A stretch of 64,000 nt of DNA from Pseudofrankia sp. DC12 (GTDB taxonomy: Bacteria; Actinomycetota; Actinomycetes; Frankiales; Frankiaceae): NCBI RefSeq assembly GCF_000966285.1, contig NZ_KQ031391.1:1157238-1221237 (forward strand), written 5' to 3'. The stretch's first letter is position 1, and the number at the start of each line of letters is the position of its first letter. Below are positions 1 through 8,654 of the stretch, one piece after another. A program made the position numbers and the translations under genes. The notes beneath the pieces are model-generated. The model worked only from the letters and a program-made list of their open reading frames with translations. It was not told where the DNA came from and searched no databases.

Positions 1-243
1 CACCGCCGCCTCTGTCTCGCCGGCGCCGACCCGCAGCCAGCCGTCCGCCACGGTGATCCCCCGCAGCTCGGGCAGGCGCGCGATGTCGATCAGATGGTCG
101 AAGTAGGCGAGGCGCAGTGCCAGCATCGGCACCAGGCTCTGCCCCCCGGCCAGCAGCTTGGCCTCATCGCCGAGCTCGGCGAGCAGCGCGAGCGCCGCCT
201 CGACGGTCTCCGGTCGGTGGTACTCGAACGACGCCGACTTCAT
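1..243 (-). CDS. Molybdenum hydroxylase FAD-binding (medium) subunit, partial
   Basis: This is the N-terminal 81 residues of a CoxM/xanthine dehydrogenase medium-subunit protein; the rest lies beyond the window start. It begins MKSASFEYHRPETVE and carries the FAD-binding motif AGGQSLVPML at about residues 32-41, which is typical of the family. The subunit passes electrons from the iron-sulfur subunit to an acceptor through FAD. It starts 6 bases after the P450 stop codon, so it is probably co-transcribed with the P450, the CoxG gene and the large subunit upstream. The [2Fe-2S] small subunit would be expected next, outside the window. The substrate is unknown. Confidence 0.85.
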   Translation of the reverse strand, partial: MKSASFEYHRPETVEAALALLAELGDEAKLLAGGQSLVPMLALRLAYFDHLIDIARLPELRGITVADGWLRVGAGETEAAV

Positions 244-249
244 CGCGGC

Positions 250-1443
250 TCAGCCGATCGTGATGGGAAGGGATTCCCAGCCGCGGACGGTCGACGTCGA
301 GGCCAGGTTGGCGTTGTCCCAGTCCACGTCCCAGCTGGGGAAGTGCTTGAGGATCTCCTCCAGCGCGACGCGGCCCTCGAGGCGGGCCAGCGCGGCGCCG
401 AGGCAGTAGTGGCCGCCGAGCCCGAAGGTCAGCTGCTGGCCGATCTGGCGGCGGATGTCGAAGGTGTTCGGGTCTGGGTAACGAGCCGGGTCCCGGTTCG
501 CGGCCGCGACGATGAACAGGATCGCCGAGCCCGCGGGGACCTGCTGGCCGTGGAACTCGACGTCGGTGGTGACGTAGCGGCCGATCGCGTGGCCGGGCGG
601 CTCGAACCGAAGCAGCTCCTCGATCGCGTTCGGGATCAGCGACGGGTCGGCGACCAGCTCGGCGCGGGCCTCGGGGAACTTCGCGAGCGTCGAGGCCGCC
701 CAGCCGATCAGCCGGCCCGTGGTCTCGTTGCCGGCGCCGGCGACGACGGTGACGTAGGTCAGGATCTCGTCGCGGGTGAGCGTCCGGGTGACGCCGTTCT
801 CGTCGGTGAACTCGGCTCTCAGCAGCTCGGTCATCAGGTCGTCCGACGGGTGCTCGCGCCGCCAGTCGATGTACTCGCCGAAGACCTCGCCCGACAGCAG
901 GGCGCCCTCGGAGAGATCCATCTGTCCGCCCTCCTCGGTGCGCAGCCGGTCGTTGCCGGCGTCGCGGATCCCCGCCTGGTCGGCCTCGGGAATGCCGAGC
1001 AGCATGCCGATGACGCGCATCGGGAACTCGATGGTGAAGGCCTTGCACATGTCGAACTGTTTTTCGCCGATCAGCGGATCGAGCGTGCGGACACAGAAAT
1101 CACGGACCTGCTGTTCGATCCCGAGGACCCGCTTCGGCGTGAAGACGCGGGACAGCAGCTTGCGGTGGATGTCGTGGGCCGGCGGGTCCTCGAAGATGAG
1201 GGTCCCGGGCGGCAGCTCCATGCCGGACTTGATGATTTCCAGGATGCCGCCCTTGGCGGACGAGAAGGTCCGCCAGTCCGGCAGGCCGCGCTCGATGTCG
1301 GAGAACCGGGTGACCGCGAAGAAGTCGTACTGCTCGTTGTAGTAGAGCGGGACCTCCTCGCGAAGCCGCTGGAAGATCGGGTACGGGTCCGCGGCGTAGG
1401 CCTGGGTGTAGGGATCCCAGGCAATCGCGGTGTCGGTCGTCAC
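250..1443 (-). CDS. Cytochrome P450
   Basis: A 397-residue soluble bacterial P450 mono-oxygenase. The I-helix oxygen-activation motif AGAGNETT is at residues 235-242, the K-helix ExxR (EELLR) at 275-279, and the haem loop FGLGGHYCLG at 340-349 with Cys347 as the axial ligand. The GTG start is preceded by a GGAAGGG ribosome site. The gene sits inside a molybdenum-hydroxylase operon, between CoxG and the FAD subunit. That placement suggests both oxidations act on one substrate or pathway, perhaps a sterol, terpenoid or aromatic compound. No ferredoxin or reductase gene is visible nearby. The family call is certain; the substrate is not inferable. Confidence 0.95.
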   Translation of the reverse strand: MTTDTAIAWDPYTQAYAADPYPIFQRLREEVPLYYNEQYDFFAVTRFSDIERGLPDWRTFSSAKGGILEIIKSGMELPPGTLIFEDPPAHDIHRKLLSRVFTPKRVLGIEQQVRDFCVRTLDPLIGEKQFDMCKAFTIEFPMRVIGMLLGIPEADQAGIRDAGNDRLRTEEGGQMDLSEGALLSGEVFGEYIDWRREHPSDDLMTELLRAEFTDENGVTRTLTRDEILTYVTVVAGAGNETTGRLIGWAASTLAKFPEARAELVADPSLIPNAIEELLRFEPPGHAIGRYVTTDVEFHGQQVPAGSAILFIVAAANRDPARYPDPNTFDIRRQIGQQLTFGLGGHYCLGAALARLEGRVALEEILKHFPSWDVDWDNANLASTSTVRGWESLPITIG

Positions 1444-1532
1444 TGGTGTGCCCTTCCGCGGCTCGGTGCGACGATTTCTGGGTCGGTACGGCGGCGGGCG
1501 GGACCGCCGGAACAGGAACTGGGCGCTCCGTG

Positions 1533-2450
1533 TCAGCTCTGGGCCGCGCGGACCACCAGCCAGATGAGCAGGGCGAGCACCACCGCGCCGATCACCAGCA
1601 GCGCTCGCTTCAGCAGCGGCCAGGCGACGACGCCGAGCAGGTTGACCGGAGCGCCCGCCACCGGCGCGACGACGACCGGCCGCCCGGGCGGCGGCTGCGC
1701 CGCGCTCGAAGCCGCCTGGGCCGCGGGAGCCTGGACCGCCGCGACCGGGGCCACTGGAGCCGACGGGCCGGCCGGTTCGGGCGTGGCCTTCGCGCGGACC
1801 GGCGCCGCGGGGGGCGCCGCGACCGGCGCCGCGACGCTCGCCGGGGCGGCAGCCGGAACCTCGGGCGCCGAAGCCTCTTCCACGGGCCGAGCCGCGGCGG
1901 CCGTGGTCTCGGCACCAGGCGCTTCGGCGGCCGGCGCATCGACCACTGGCTGTTCGACGGCCGGAGTTTCAGCTACGGGCGCCTCAGCCACGGCCGGTGC
2001 GTCGCGCGAGGCCAGGATGTCGGCCTCCAGGTTGCGGACGAACTGCGCGACGAGCTTCGAGCTGACGTCAGCGAGCACACCCCGGCCGAACTGGGCCGCT
2101 TTCCCGGAGATGGTGAGATCGGTGGTCAGGTGAACGGCCGTCTCGTCACCGTCCGGGGTGAGGCCCATCGTGACGATGGCGCTCGCGTTGCCCTGGCCGC
2201 GGGATTCCTTGCCGTCCGCCTTGATGACAGCCCGGTGTGCCGTCGCGTCCTTCTCCTGGAAGGTGGCCTTGCCCTTGTACTGGGCGACGATCGGGCCTGC
2301 CTTCACCTTGACCGCGCCGTGGAAGTCCTCGCCGTCGACCGAGAGCAGCTGCGCACCGGGCATGCACGGCGCGATCCGTTCCGGATCGGTGAGCAGCTCC
2401 CACGCCCTCTCGACGGGCAGCGGAACTCGGAACTCGTTGACCAACTCCAC
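1533..2450 (-). CDS. coxG: CoxG-family SRPBCC protein with C-terminal membrane anchor
   Basis: A 305-residue protein starting MELVNEFRVPLPVERAWELL, the classic CoxG/SRPBCC beginning. The GTG start at 2450 was chosen because GGAGG lies about 10 bases upstream and homologues start here; an open frame extends further upstream but lacks family sequence. Residues 1-145 form the lipid-binding-like fold with the APCMPGA motif. A long Ala/Pro/Val-rich linker follows, and a hydrophobic helix near residues 275-300 should anchor it in the membrane. CoxG proteins accompany molybdenum CO dehydrogenases and have been implicated in membrane recruitment and quinone delivery. Here it would link the soluble hydroxylase to the respiratory chain, which is an inference. 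Confidence 0.85.
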   Translation of the reverse strand: MELVNEFRVPLPVERAWELLTDPERIAPCMPGAQLLSVDGEDFHGAVKVKAGPIVAQYKGKATFQEKDATAHRAVIKADGKESRGQGNASAIVTMGLTPDGDETAVHLTTDLTISGKAAQFGRGVLADVSSKLVAQFVRNLEADILASRDAPAVAEAPVAETPAVEQPVVDAPAAEAPGAETTAAAARPVEEASAPEVPAAAPASVAAPVAAPPAAPVRAKATPEPAGPSAPVAPVAAVQAPAAQAASSAAQPPPGRPVVVAPVAGAPVNLLGVVAWPLLKRALLVIGAVVLALLIWLVVRAAQS

Positions 2451-2635
2451 CTGCGTGCGTCCTCCACGTCGGCCCTGGGATCGGCTGCTGGGCGTTCGCT
2501 CAGGCCCGTTCGCCGCGCCCCTTCCGGCCCCGCCTCGCGGGGTGGCATCGAGCAGGAACCGGATGGGGGGACGAACCGGCTCACCCGAACAATAACCGGT
2601 TGTTGGGCGACTGCCCAGCACTCGGGCGGCCCGGC

Positions 2636-4948
2636 TTAGTGGCCAGCGGCGACGAGCAGCTCGACCAGGGCCGACGGGCTCAGGGGCAGCTCGGTGAGCT
2701 TCACGCCCAGAGGGGCCAAAGCGTCAGCCACCGCGTTGATGACGGCCGGCGGGGCGCCGATCGCGCCGCCCTCCCCGGCGCCCTTGTGACCGCCGGGACC
2801 CGGCGCCGGCGTCTCCATGTGGCCGTACTCGATGTGCGGGACCTCGGTGGACGTCGGCAGCAGGTAGTCGACGAAGGTGCTGGCCATCGGGTTGCCGTCG
2901 TCGTCGTAGACCATGTGCTCCAGCAGGGCGCCGCCAATCCCCTGGACGGTGCCGCCGGCGATCTGGCCCTCGACCACATTCGGATTGATCATCGGGCCGA
3001 CGTCCTCGCCGACCACGTAGCGCAGCAGCGTCACCTTGCCGGTGGCGATATCCACCTCGCAGGTGCAGACATGGGTCGCGTTCGACCACAGCATCGGCGC
3101 CTTCTGGGTATGGGTGGCCGTCGCCGCCACGCCGTCCGGCGACGCGAGCTCGCCGTAGCTGACCGAGGCCGCACCGGCGCTCGCGCGGCCGTCGCCCAGG
3201 GTCACGGCGTCCTCGGGGACGCCGAGCCGCTCGGCGGCGAGCGCCGTCAGCTTCGCCCGTAGCACCCTTGCCGTCTCGGCGACCGCTCCGGCCATCGCGG
3301 AGCCGCTGCGGCTACCGGCCGTGCCCGCGCCGAACGGGGTCACCGCCGTGTCGCCCTGGATGGTCACGACCTGGTCGAAGTCGACCCCGAGCGCGTCGGC
3401 GGTCAGCTGGATGACGGTCGTCTCCAGGCTGTTGCCGGCCGCTCCGCCGTTGACGATGACCGTCACGAGGCCGGTCGGGCCGATCCGGATCACCGCTCCC
3501 TCGGACGCGTAGTACGGCTGGCCGGTCGCGGTCGGCTCGATGTACGTGCCCGTGCCGACCCCCAGGTAGCGGCCCTGCTCGCGGGCGGCGGCCTGCTCCG
3601 CCCGGAAGGCGTCGTAGTCGAGGATCTTCAGGGCGAGCTCGAAGGTCTCCAGCGGAGACGAGTGGTCATAGGGCGGCATGCCGGCCGGGTTCGGGTACGG
3701 CTGGTCGTCGCGGCCGATCAGGTTGCGGCGGCGCAGCTCGACCGGGTCGAGCCCCATGTCGCGCGCGGCGATGTCCAGCAGCACCTCGCGGGCGACCGAC
3801 TCGAACTGCCACGGGCCGCGGTAGGCGGTGCGCCCGGCGGTGTTCGAGAAGACCGTGGAGGTCGTCCAGGCGGCCAGCGGCACCTTGTACGGCCCCGGGT
3901 AGAGCAGCCCGACCGCCCCGGACGCGCCGACCGGCCACGGTGTCGGGTAGGCGCCGCAGTCCTGGACGTGTTCGAGGCTCACGGCCGTGATGGCGGCGTC
4001 GGCGGCGAAGGCGATCCGGGCCCGGCCGTGCTCGTGGCGGGCCTGGCCGGCGGCCATCAGGTTCTCCCGGCGGTCCTCGACCCACTTCACCGGCGCCGGG
4101 ACCTTGCGCGCCACCAGCAGGAGGCACATGTCCTCGCGCATCGGGACGACCTTCTGGCCGAAGCCGCCACCGGTGTCCCGCATGATCACCCGTACCCGGT
4201 CCGGGTCGAGGCCGAGCAGGCGGGCACCGAACGCACGCACCTCGTGCGGTGTCTGGGTGGCGGCCCAGACCGTCAGCTCGCCGTCGTCCGGGCCGCCGGG
4301 ACCGGGCGCCCACTCGACGACGAGGCCGCGGGTCTCCATCGGGACCGCCTGGTACGCCTGCTGGTAGAAGGTCTCGTCCGCGACGTACGCGGCGGCGGCG
4401 AAGGCTGGCTCGACCACCGCCAGCGGTGGGCCGGCGAGCCCGCCCGCGACGTTGTCCGGGAAGGCCGCGTGCACCACGGCGTCCGAGCCGCGGGCCTGGC
4501 GGTAGTCGGCGGCGGCCGGCAGGGGCTCGTAGTCGACGTCGACCAGCTCGACCGCGTCCTCGGCGACGTACCGGCTCTCGGCGATGACCAGCGCGACCGG
4601 GTCACCTACGAACCGGACCTCTTCGACGGCCAGCGGCGGGCGCGGCGTGTCCGGGACCTTCGGGCCGTACGAGCTGTACCAGGCCGCGTGCACCTCGTGG
4701 TTGAGGTCGGCCGCCGTGAAGACGGCGTGAACCCCCGGCAGGTCGAGCGCCGCCGAGACATCGATGCTGTTGATAGTCGCCCGGGCGAACGGGCTGCGCA
4801 CGAAGCAGGCGTGCAGCATTCCCGGCCGCTGGATGTCGTCCACGAACGTGCCGTGCCCGGTGAGCAGCCGAGCGTCCTCGACTCGGCGCACCCTGCGGCC
4901 GGCGAAGGGGGGCTGCGTCACGGCCGGAGCCGTCACGGTGTCGGTCAT
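2636..4948 (-). CDS. Molybdenum hydroxylase large (molybdopterin-binding) subunit, not a canonical CO dehydrogenase
   Basis: A 770-residue xanthine oxidase-family catalytic subunit. An a/b hammerhead domain spans about residues 20-130, followed by the two molybdopterin-binding halves. The catalytic glutamate is in GAGEGGAIGAPPA near residue 722, and GGGFGQK near residue 260 is the usual Mo-pterin glycine loop. The active-site loop near residue 375 reads AYRGPW. It is neither the form I CoxL loop AYRCSFR nor the form II loop AYRGAGR, so CO oxidation is unlikely. The start at 4948 has AGGAG upstream; an open frame extends further but looks non-coding. It heads an operon with CoxG, P450 and the FAD subunit. 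The substrate is probably a heterocycle, aldehyde or terpenoid. Confidence 0.88.
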   Translation of the reverse strand: MTDTVTAPAVTQPPFAGRRVRRVEDARLLTGHGTFVDDIQRPGMLHACFVRSPFARATINSIDVSAALDLPGVHAVFTAADLNHEVHAAWYSSYGPKVPDTPRPPLAVEEVRFVGDPVALVIAESRYVAEDAVELVDVDYEPLPAAADYRQARGSDAVVHAAFPDNVAGGLAGPPLAVVEPAFAAAAYVADETFYQQAYQAVPMETRGLVVEWAPGPGGPDDGELTVWAATQTPHEVRAFGARLLGLDPDRVRVIMRDTGGGFGQKVVPMREDMCLLLVARKVPAPVKWVEDRRENLMAAGQARHEHGRARIAFAADAAITAVSLEHVQDCGAYPTPWPVGASGAVGLLYPGPYKVPLAAWTTSTVFSNTAGRTAYRGPWQFESVAREVLLDIAARDMGLDPVELRRRNLIGRDDQPYPNPAGMPPYDHSSPLETFELALKILDYDAFRAEQAAAREQGRYLGVGTGTYIEPTATGQPYYASEGAVIRIGPTGLVTVIVNGGAAGNSLETTVIQLTADALGVDFDQVVTIQGDTAVTPFGAGTAGSRSGSAMAGAVAETARVLRAKLTALAAERLGVPEDAVTLGDGRASAGAASVSYGELASPDGVAATATHTQKAPMLWSNATHVCTCEVDIATGKVTLLRYVVGEDVGPMINPNVVEGQIAGGTVQGIGGALLEHMVYDDDGNPMASTFVDYLLPTSTEVPHIEYGHMETPAPGPGGHKGAGEGGAIGAPPAVINAVADALAPLGVKLTELPLSPSALVELLVAAGH

Positions 4949-5117
4949 GTGTCTCGCTCCTCGCGACGCGTGCTGCCAGGTGGCCTGGCCGTCGGGTGGC
5001 GCTGGCCGTCGAGCTGGCCCTGAGTGCTGAGCTGGAGGGTGCCGAGGTGGACCTGGGTACTGCCCGTGGCGCCGAGCCGGTGCTGAGCGCCCGCCCAATC
5101 GCTATGCTGGGCCGATG

Positions 5118-5145
5118 CCTATCCTCCGGCCGCCCTGTCCGTCAA
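5118..5145 (-). promoter_or_regulatory. Candidate sigma-70-like promoter for the Mo-hydroxylase operon
   Basis: On the minus strand TTGACG (5145-5140) and GATAGG (5123-5118) are separated by 16 bases, about 170 bases upstream of the large-subunit start and 65 bases from the divergent TetR gene. The -35 match is good and the -10 match is weak. This is a pattern match only. Confidence 0.3.
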
Positions 5146-5209
5146 GGGGTGTGCCGTCGAGGCTGGCCGGGCCCTCGTCCCAGTTACCGGCCGCCGGGCT
5201 CGCGGCGCG

Positions 5210-5821
5210 ATGACGACTCCCCGGCGGATGGGCGCAGCCGACTCGAAGACCCGGGTCACGCTGCTCGACGTCACCGCCTCGATCATGATCGAGGAAGGCT
5301 ACGCGGCCGCGACCTCGCGGCGGGTCGCCGCCAGGGCTGGAGTGAAGCCCGCCCTTGTCCATTACTACTTCCGTACCATGGACGACCTTTTCCTGGCACT
5401 GTTCCGGAAGGGCGCCGAGGCGAACCTGAAGCGCTACGAGCAGGCGCTCGCCGCCGCGAACCCCGTGCGGGCGCTGTGGGAGCTGGCCAGCGAACCCGAG
5501 GGCAACGTCCTGCTGTCCGAGTTCCAGGCGCTGGCCAACCACCGCAAGGCCATTCGCACCGAGATCGCGGACTACGCCGAACGGTTCCGCGCCCTGCAGG
5601 TCAAGGCGCTGACGGACCTGCTGGCCGGCGGCACCGGCGCGGGCCTGGCGGGGATCTCGCCGCCGGTGCTCACGGTCCTCATGACCGGCGTCGGCCGCAT
5701 CCTCATCTCCGAGGACGTCCTCGGCGTCGCCACCGGCCACGAGGAGACGCTGGCTCTCATCGAGGAGTACCTCAGCGCGTTCGACGCTCCCCCGAACGCT
5801 GACCAGGAAGCCCCTTCCTGA
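5210..5821 (+). CDS. TetR/AcrR-family transcriptional regulator
   Basis: A 203-residue one-component regulator. Residues 15-62 form the TetR helix-turn-helix (AATSRRVAARAGVKPALVHYYF), followed by an all-helical ligand domain of normal length. A second possible start, M7, is preceded by a similar context, so the first six residues are uncertain. The gene is transcribed away from the Mo-hydroxylase/P450 operon across a 261-base gap. That is the usual arrangement for a repressor controlling both itself and its divergent neighbour, so it is the best candidate regulator of that operon. No clear operator was identified, and the ligand is unknown. Confidence 0.9.
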   Translation: MTTPRRMGAADSKTRVTLLDVTASIMIEEGYAAATSRRVAARAGVKPALVHYYFRTMDDLFLALFRKGAEANLKRYEQALAAANPVRALWELASEPEGNVLLSEFQALANHRKAIRTEIADYAERFRALQVKALTDLLAGGTGAGLAGISPPVLTVLMTGVGRILISEDVLGVATGHEETLALIEEYLSAFDAPPNADQEAPS

Positions 5822-5979
5822 CCTCGCCCGCACGGTCTGAGCGTCGAGCCAGGGCGAGCCCTTGTGGCGGAGCTGCGGTCGGTCGATGAGGTCGCCGATG
5901 AGCGCTTGACAACGTCATAGAGACACTCCCCAACCTGGTTGCGTTCCGTTCAAGGGCGCGAACTCGGTTGCGTTTCGCT

Positions 5980-6687
5980 TTAGGGCGGGTTCTGGTCGCT
6001 GTCCGCGGTGGGCTCGCTGGCGGGGGGTGGGCGGCGGCCGGCGCGGATGGCGTCGGCGAGGACGCCGATGGCCCAGGTGATTGCTCTGGTCGCCTGCTGG
6101 CCGTCCAGTGACCAGGCGCTTACCAGCCGCTGGTAGGAGGGCACGCTCCAGAGCAGGTCGAGCATGGCGGCGGCCATGCGGCCTTCCTCGTCGGTCCAGT
6201 CGGCCGTCGGCGCGGCGACCGCGTCGACCATGGCCTGCCGCCGGCGCATCTCCTCGGCCAGCAGCGTCGGCCCGACCGGCTCCGTCACGTCCCATCGCAT
6301 GACCGCGTACGACGGCAGCATCGCGAAGAGTCGCGCGGTGACCACGCCGATCTTGTCCAGACTCAGATGGTCGTAGCTGATCCCGGACTCCTCGCCCAAC
6401 CGACGCATGATCGCGTCGTGCAGCTCCCGCTCGGTGGCGAAGTACCGGTAGACGGTCCGCTCCCCCACGCCGGCCCGCTCGGCGACGGCGCGGAACGTCA
6501 GGCCGCGCCAGTCCCAGGTCGTGAACTCGTGCACCAGCTCGGAGCCGGCGGTGAGGATCCGTTCCCGCGTCTGGGCGGCCTGCTGGCGCCGCAGCGGGCT
6601 GTCGTAGCGACGGCGACCGGCGGTCTCGTCACCGCCGGACCCGGCCCGGTCGCCGGCGCCACGCTCGTTCACTGCCTCGGTCGCCAT
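5980..6687 (-). CDS. TetR-family transcriptional regulator
   Basis: A 235-residue TetR regulator with an Arg-rich N-terminal tail and the DNA-binding helix-turn-helix GLTFRAVAERAGVGERTVYRYF at about residues 63-84. The start at 6687 was chosen over one 66 bases upstream because AAGGAGG lies 11 bases before it. The upstream region contains the palindrome TGCCATTCATGGCA, a possible autoregulatory operator. The divergent neighbour is a broken gene, so its original target may be lost. The ligand is unknown. Confidence 0.88.
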   Translation of the reverse strand: MATEAVNERGAGDRAGSGGDETAGRRRYDSPLRRQQAAQTRERILTAGSELVHEFTTWDWRGLTFRAVAERAGVGERTVYRYFATERELHDAIMRRLGEESGISYDHLSLDKIGVVTARLFAMLPSYAVMRWDVTEPVGPTLLAEEMRRRQAMVDAVAAPTADWTDEEGRMAAAMLDLLWSVPSYQRLVSAWSLDGQQATRAITWAIGVLADAIRAGRRPPPASEPTADSDQNPP

Positions 6688-6724
6688 GGTCGGGTTCGCC
6701 TCCTTGGCGGTGGTTGCGGCGCGA

Positions 6725-6738
6725 TGCCATTCATGGCA
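6725..6738. promoter_or_regulatory. Palindrome upstream of the TetR gene, possible operator
   Basis: TGCCA-TTCA-TGGCA is a perfect 5-bp inverted repeat 38 bases upstream of the TetR start at 6687, in the divergent region with the remnant at 6913. Position and symmetry fit a TetR autoregulatory site, but arms this short can occur by chance. Confidence 0.3.
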
Positions 6739-6912
6739 CCCTACTGTCACCAAATCTGCCGGCTGCTCGTCGCGGCCGGTCCTCCCATCGTCCCGAACCC
6801 GCCGCTGTCTGGCACCTGCCCCACCCGGTGCCGACGACGCTCACGGGATCCGCCTCCCCGCGTGGGTCCCGATCGTGCCGGCTGACGCTGCCGGCGTGAA
6901 GGGAGCCACCAC

Positions 6913-7647
6913 ATGCGATCAGCCCAGGGTCTGATCGACGAGGCCCGGTCCGCGACCGGCCTCGACGACTTCGGAGGCGACAGCTTCCGGGAGGGCCTGG
7001 AGCTCGATGGTGAACCTGCAGGTCGAGGTCCTCACCACGATGGCCGTCCTGCCGTGGGAGCAGGGCGCGCTGCGCGCCGACGCGGCCGACCTGCTCACAC
7101 CAACACCTCCGACGGCGACATGATGGGCCACGGCCCGCGCAGCGAGCAGCTGTGCACCGCCCAGGCCGTCGTTCGGGTGCCCGGCGAGGAGAAGACCTTC
7201 ACCGGCAGCGGCCTGCGGATCAAGCGGCAGGGCGTCCGGAACCTGGACGAGTTCCGCGGCCACGCCTGGCAGTCCGCGGTGTTCCCCAGCGGCAGGGGCT
7301 TCGGCTTCATCACGCACCCGCCGCACCCCGACGGTCGTCCTGTATCCAACGAGGGCTACCTGTTTCTCGGCGAGGGGAAGCTCATCCCGGCCCGCGAAGT
7401 CGAGGCTCCCTGGCCGCGCCGGTTGGTACCGTCGGGCGACCCAGTCCCCGTCGTGTTCGAGTCCGGGCTCGGCATCACCGGCATCGAAGGCACCACCGTG
7501 AACACCACGCACGACACCGTCCACCGGCCGGAGATGCCGAACTTCCCTGTGTTGTTCCAGGGCGGGTGCCGGTACGGCTGGGACGGAGAGGAGACGTACG
7601 ACATGCTCGAACGGTCCACGGTGCGGGATCTGATCGAATGGGCGTGA
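6913..7647 (+). pseudogene. Fused remnant: sulfotransferase N-terminus joined to a DUF7064-like C-terminus
   Basis: The open frame starts at an ATG with a good site (GGGAG) and encodes about 32 residues resembling the start of actinobacterial sulfotransferases (LIDEARSATGLDDFGGDSF). After LELD the frame turns into low-quality Arg/Gly-rich sequence. From about residue 72 it becomes the conserved C-terminal part of a DUF7064-like protein ([38 protein letters not shown]). Between them, a different frame (about 7010-7122) reads like coding sequence of a third gene. The 244-residue product would be a chimera made by deletions. It overlaps the cysD start, so its transcript could still drive cysD. 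Family names are from recall. Confidence 0.7.
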
Positions 7648-8588
7648 CCACGCGGACGGACGCCCCCCGGCCACTGCGCCCGGGCACCGCCCACCTCTCG
7701 CATCTGCAGCGGCTTGAGGCGGAGAGTATCCAGATCTTCCGGGAGGCTGTCGCCGAGGCGGAGCGGCCCGTGATGCTGTACTCGGTCGGCAAGGACAGCG
7801 CGGTGATGCTGCACCTGGCGATGAAGGCGTTCTACCCGTCGAAGCCACCGTTCCCGCTGCTCCACGTCGACACGACGTGGAAGTTCCAGGCCATGTACGC
7901 CTTCCGCGACCAGCACGTCGCTGACCTCGGGCTGGATCTGTTGGTGCACCAGAATCCGGATGCGCTGCAGCGGGGGATCAACCCGTTCGACCACGGGTCG
8001 GCGATGCATACCGATATCTGGAAGACCGAGGGTCTGAAGCAGGCGTTGGACAAATACGGGTTCGACGTGGCGTTCGGAGGTGCCCGCCGGGACGAGGAGA
8101 AGTCGCGGGCGAAGGAGCGGGTGTTCTCGATCCGCTCCGCGCAGCACCGGTGGGACCCGAAGGACCAGCGGCCTGAACTGTGGCGGCTGTACAACGCGCG
8201 GAAGGCGCCGGGGCAGTCGATCCGGGTGTTCCCGCTGTCGAACTGGACCGAGCTGGACATCTGGCTGTACATCCATCGGGAGAACATTCCGATCGTCCCG
8301 TTGTACTTCGCCGCGCCGCAGCCGGTGGTAGAACGCGACGGCGCGCTGATCATGGTGGATGACGACCGGATTCCGCTGAACCCGGGCGAGGTTCCGCAGC
8401 AACGCTCGATCCGGTTCCGCACGCTCGGCTGCTATCCGCTGACCGGGGCGGTCGAGTCCGAGGCGTCGACCCTGCTGGAGATCGTCCAGGAGATGTTGTT
8501 GACGACGAGCTCGGAGCGTCAGGGCCGGGTCATCGACCACGACTCCTCAGGGTCGATGGAGAAGAAGAAGCACGAGGGGTACTTCTGA
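7638..8588 (+). CDS. cysD: Sulfate adenylyltransferase subunit 2
   Basis: A 316-residue PP-loop ATP pyrophosphatase, the catalytic half of ATP sulfurylase, which makes adenosine phosphosulfate (APS) from sulfate and ATP. The PP-loop [12 protein letters not shown] lies at about residues 45-56. The family signatures [15 protein letters not shown] and the C-terminal tail EKKKHEGYF are intact. The start could be ATG 7638 or GTG 7644; the GTG forms a 4-base GTGA overlap with the stop of the upstream remnant, which favours translational coupling. It is followed by cysNC with a 66-base gap containing a hairpin. The two proteins form the CysDN complex for sulfate assimilation, and sulfotransferase chemistry would draw on the PAPS made. 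Confidence 0.97.
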   Translation: MGVTTRTDAPRPLRPGTAHLSHLQRLEAESIQIFREAVAEAERPVMLYSVGKDSAVMLHLAMKAFYPSKPPFPLLHVDTTWKFQAMYAFRDQHVADLGLDLLVHQNPDALQRGINPFDHGSAMHTDIWKTEGLKQALDKYGFDVAFGGARRDEEKSRAKERVFSIRSAQHRWDPKDQRPELWRLYNARKAPGQSIRVFPLSNWTELDIWLYIHRENIPIVPLYFAAPQPVVERDGALIMVDDDRIPLNPGEVPQQRSIRFRTLGCYPLTGAVESEASTLLEIVQEMLLTTSSERQGRVIDHDSSGSMEKKKHEGYF

Positions 8589-8590
8589 CC

Positions 8591-8639
8591 AGGTCGGAGG
8601 GCGCGCGAAACTGGTTTTCTTTCGCGCGCCCGGAGACCT
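8591..8639 (+). promoter_or_regulatory. Intercistronic hairpin between cysD and cysNC
   Basis: GGGCGCGCGAAA (8599-8610) and TTTCGCGCGCCC (8620-8631) form a perfect 12-bp stem with a 9-base loop. Beyond a symmetric GGAG/GGAG bulge the pairing resumes with AGGTC (8591-8595) and GACCT (8635-8639). It fills most of the gap between the two genes and ends 15 bases before the cysNC start. It could be an mRNA processing or stability element that sets the D:N ratio, or a leaky terminator. Confidence 0.6.
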
Positions 8640-8654
8640 CCGAAGGGATTTGAC

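Noticed and set aside
94-2133. A 679-codon open frame on the plus strand across the P450 and CoxG genes
   Set aside because: It is antisense to two genes with complete motifs, its product is Arg/Gly/Ala-rich with no domain, and such shadows are common at this GC content.
2636-4948. Aerobic carbon monoxide dehydrogenase CoxL
   Set aside because: The active-site loop is AYRGPW, not AYRCSFR or AYRGAGR, and a P450 interrupts the operon.
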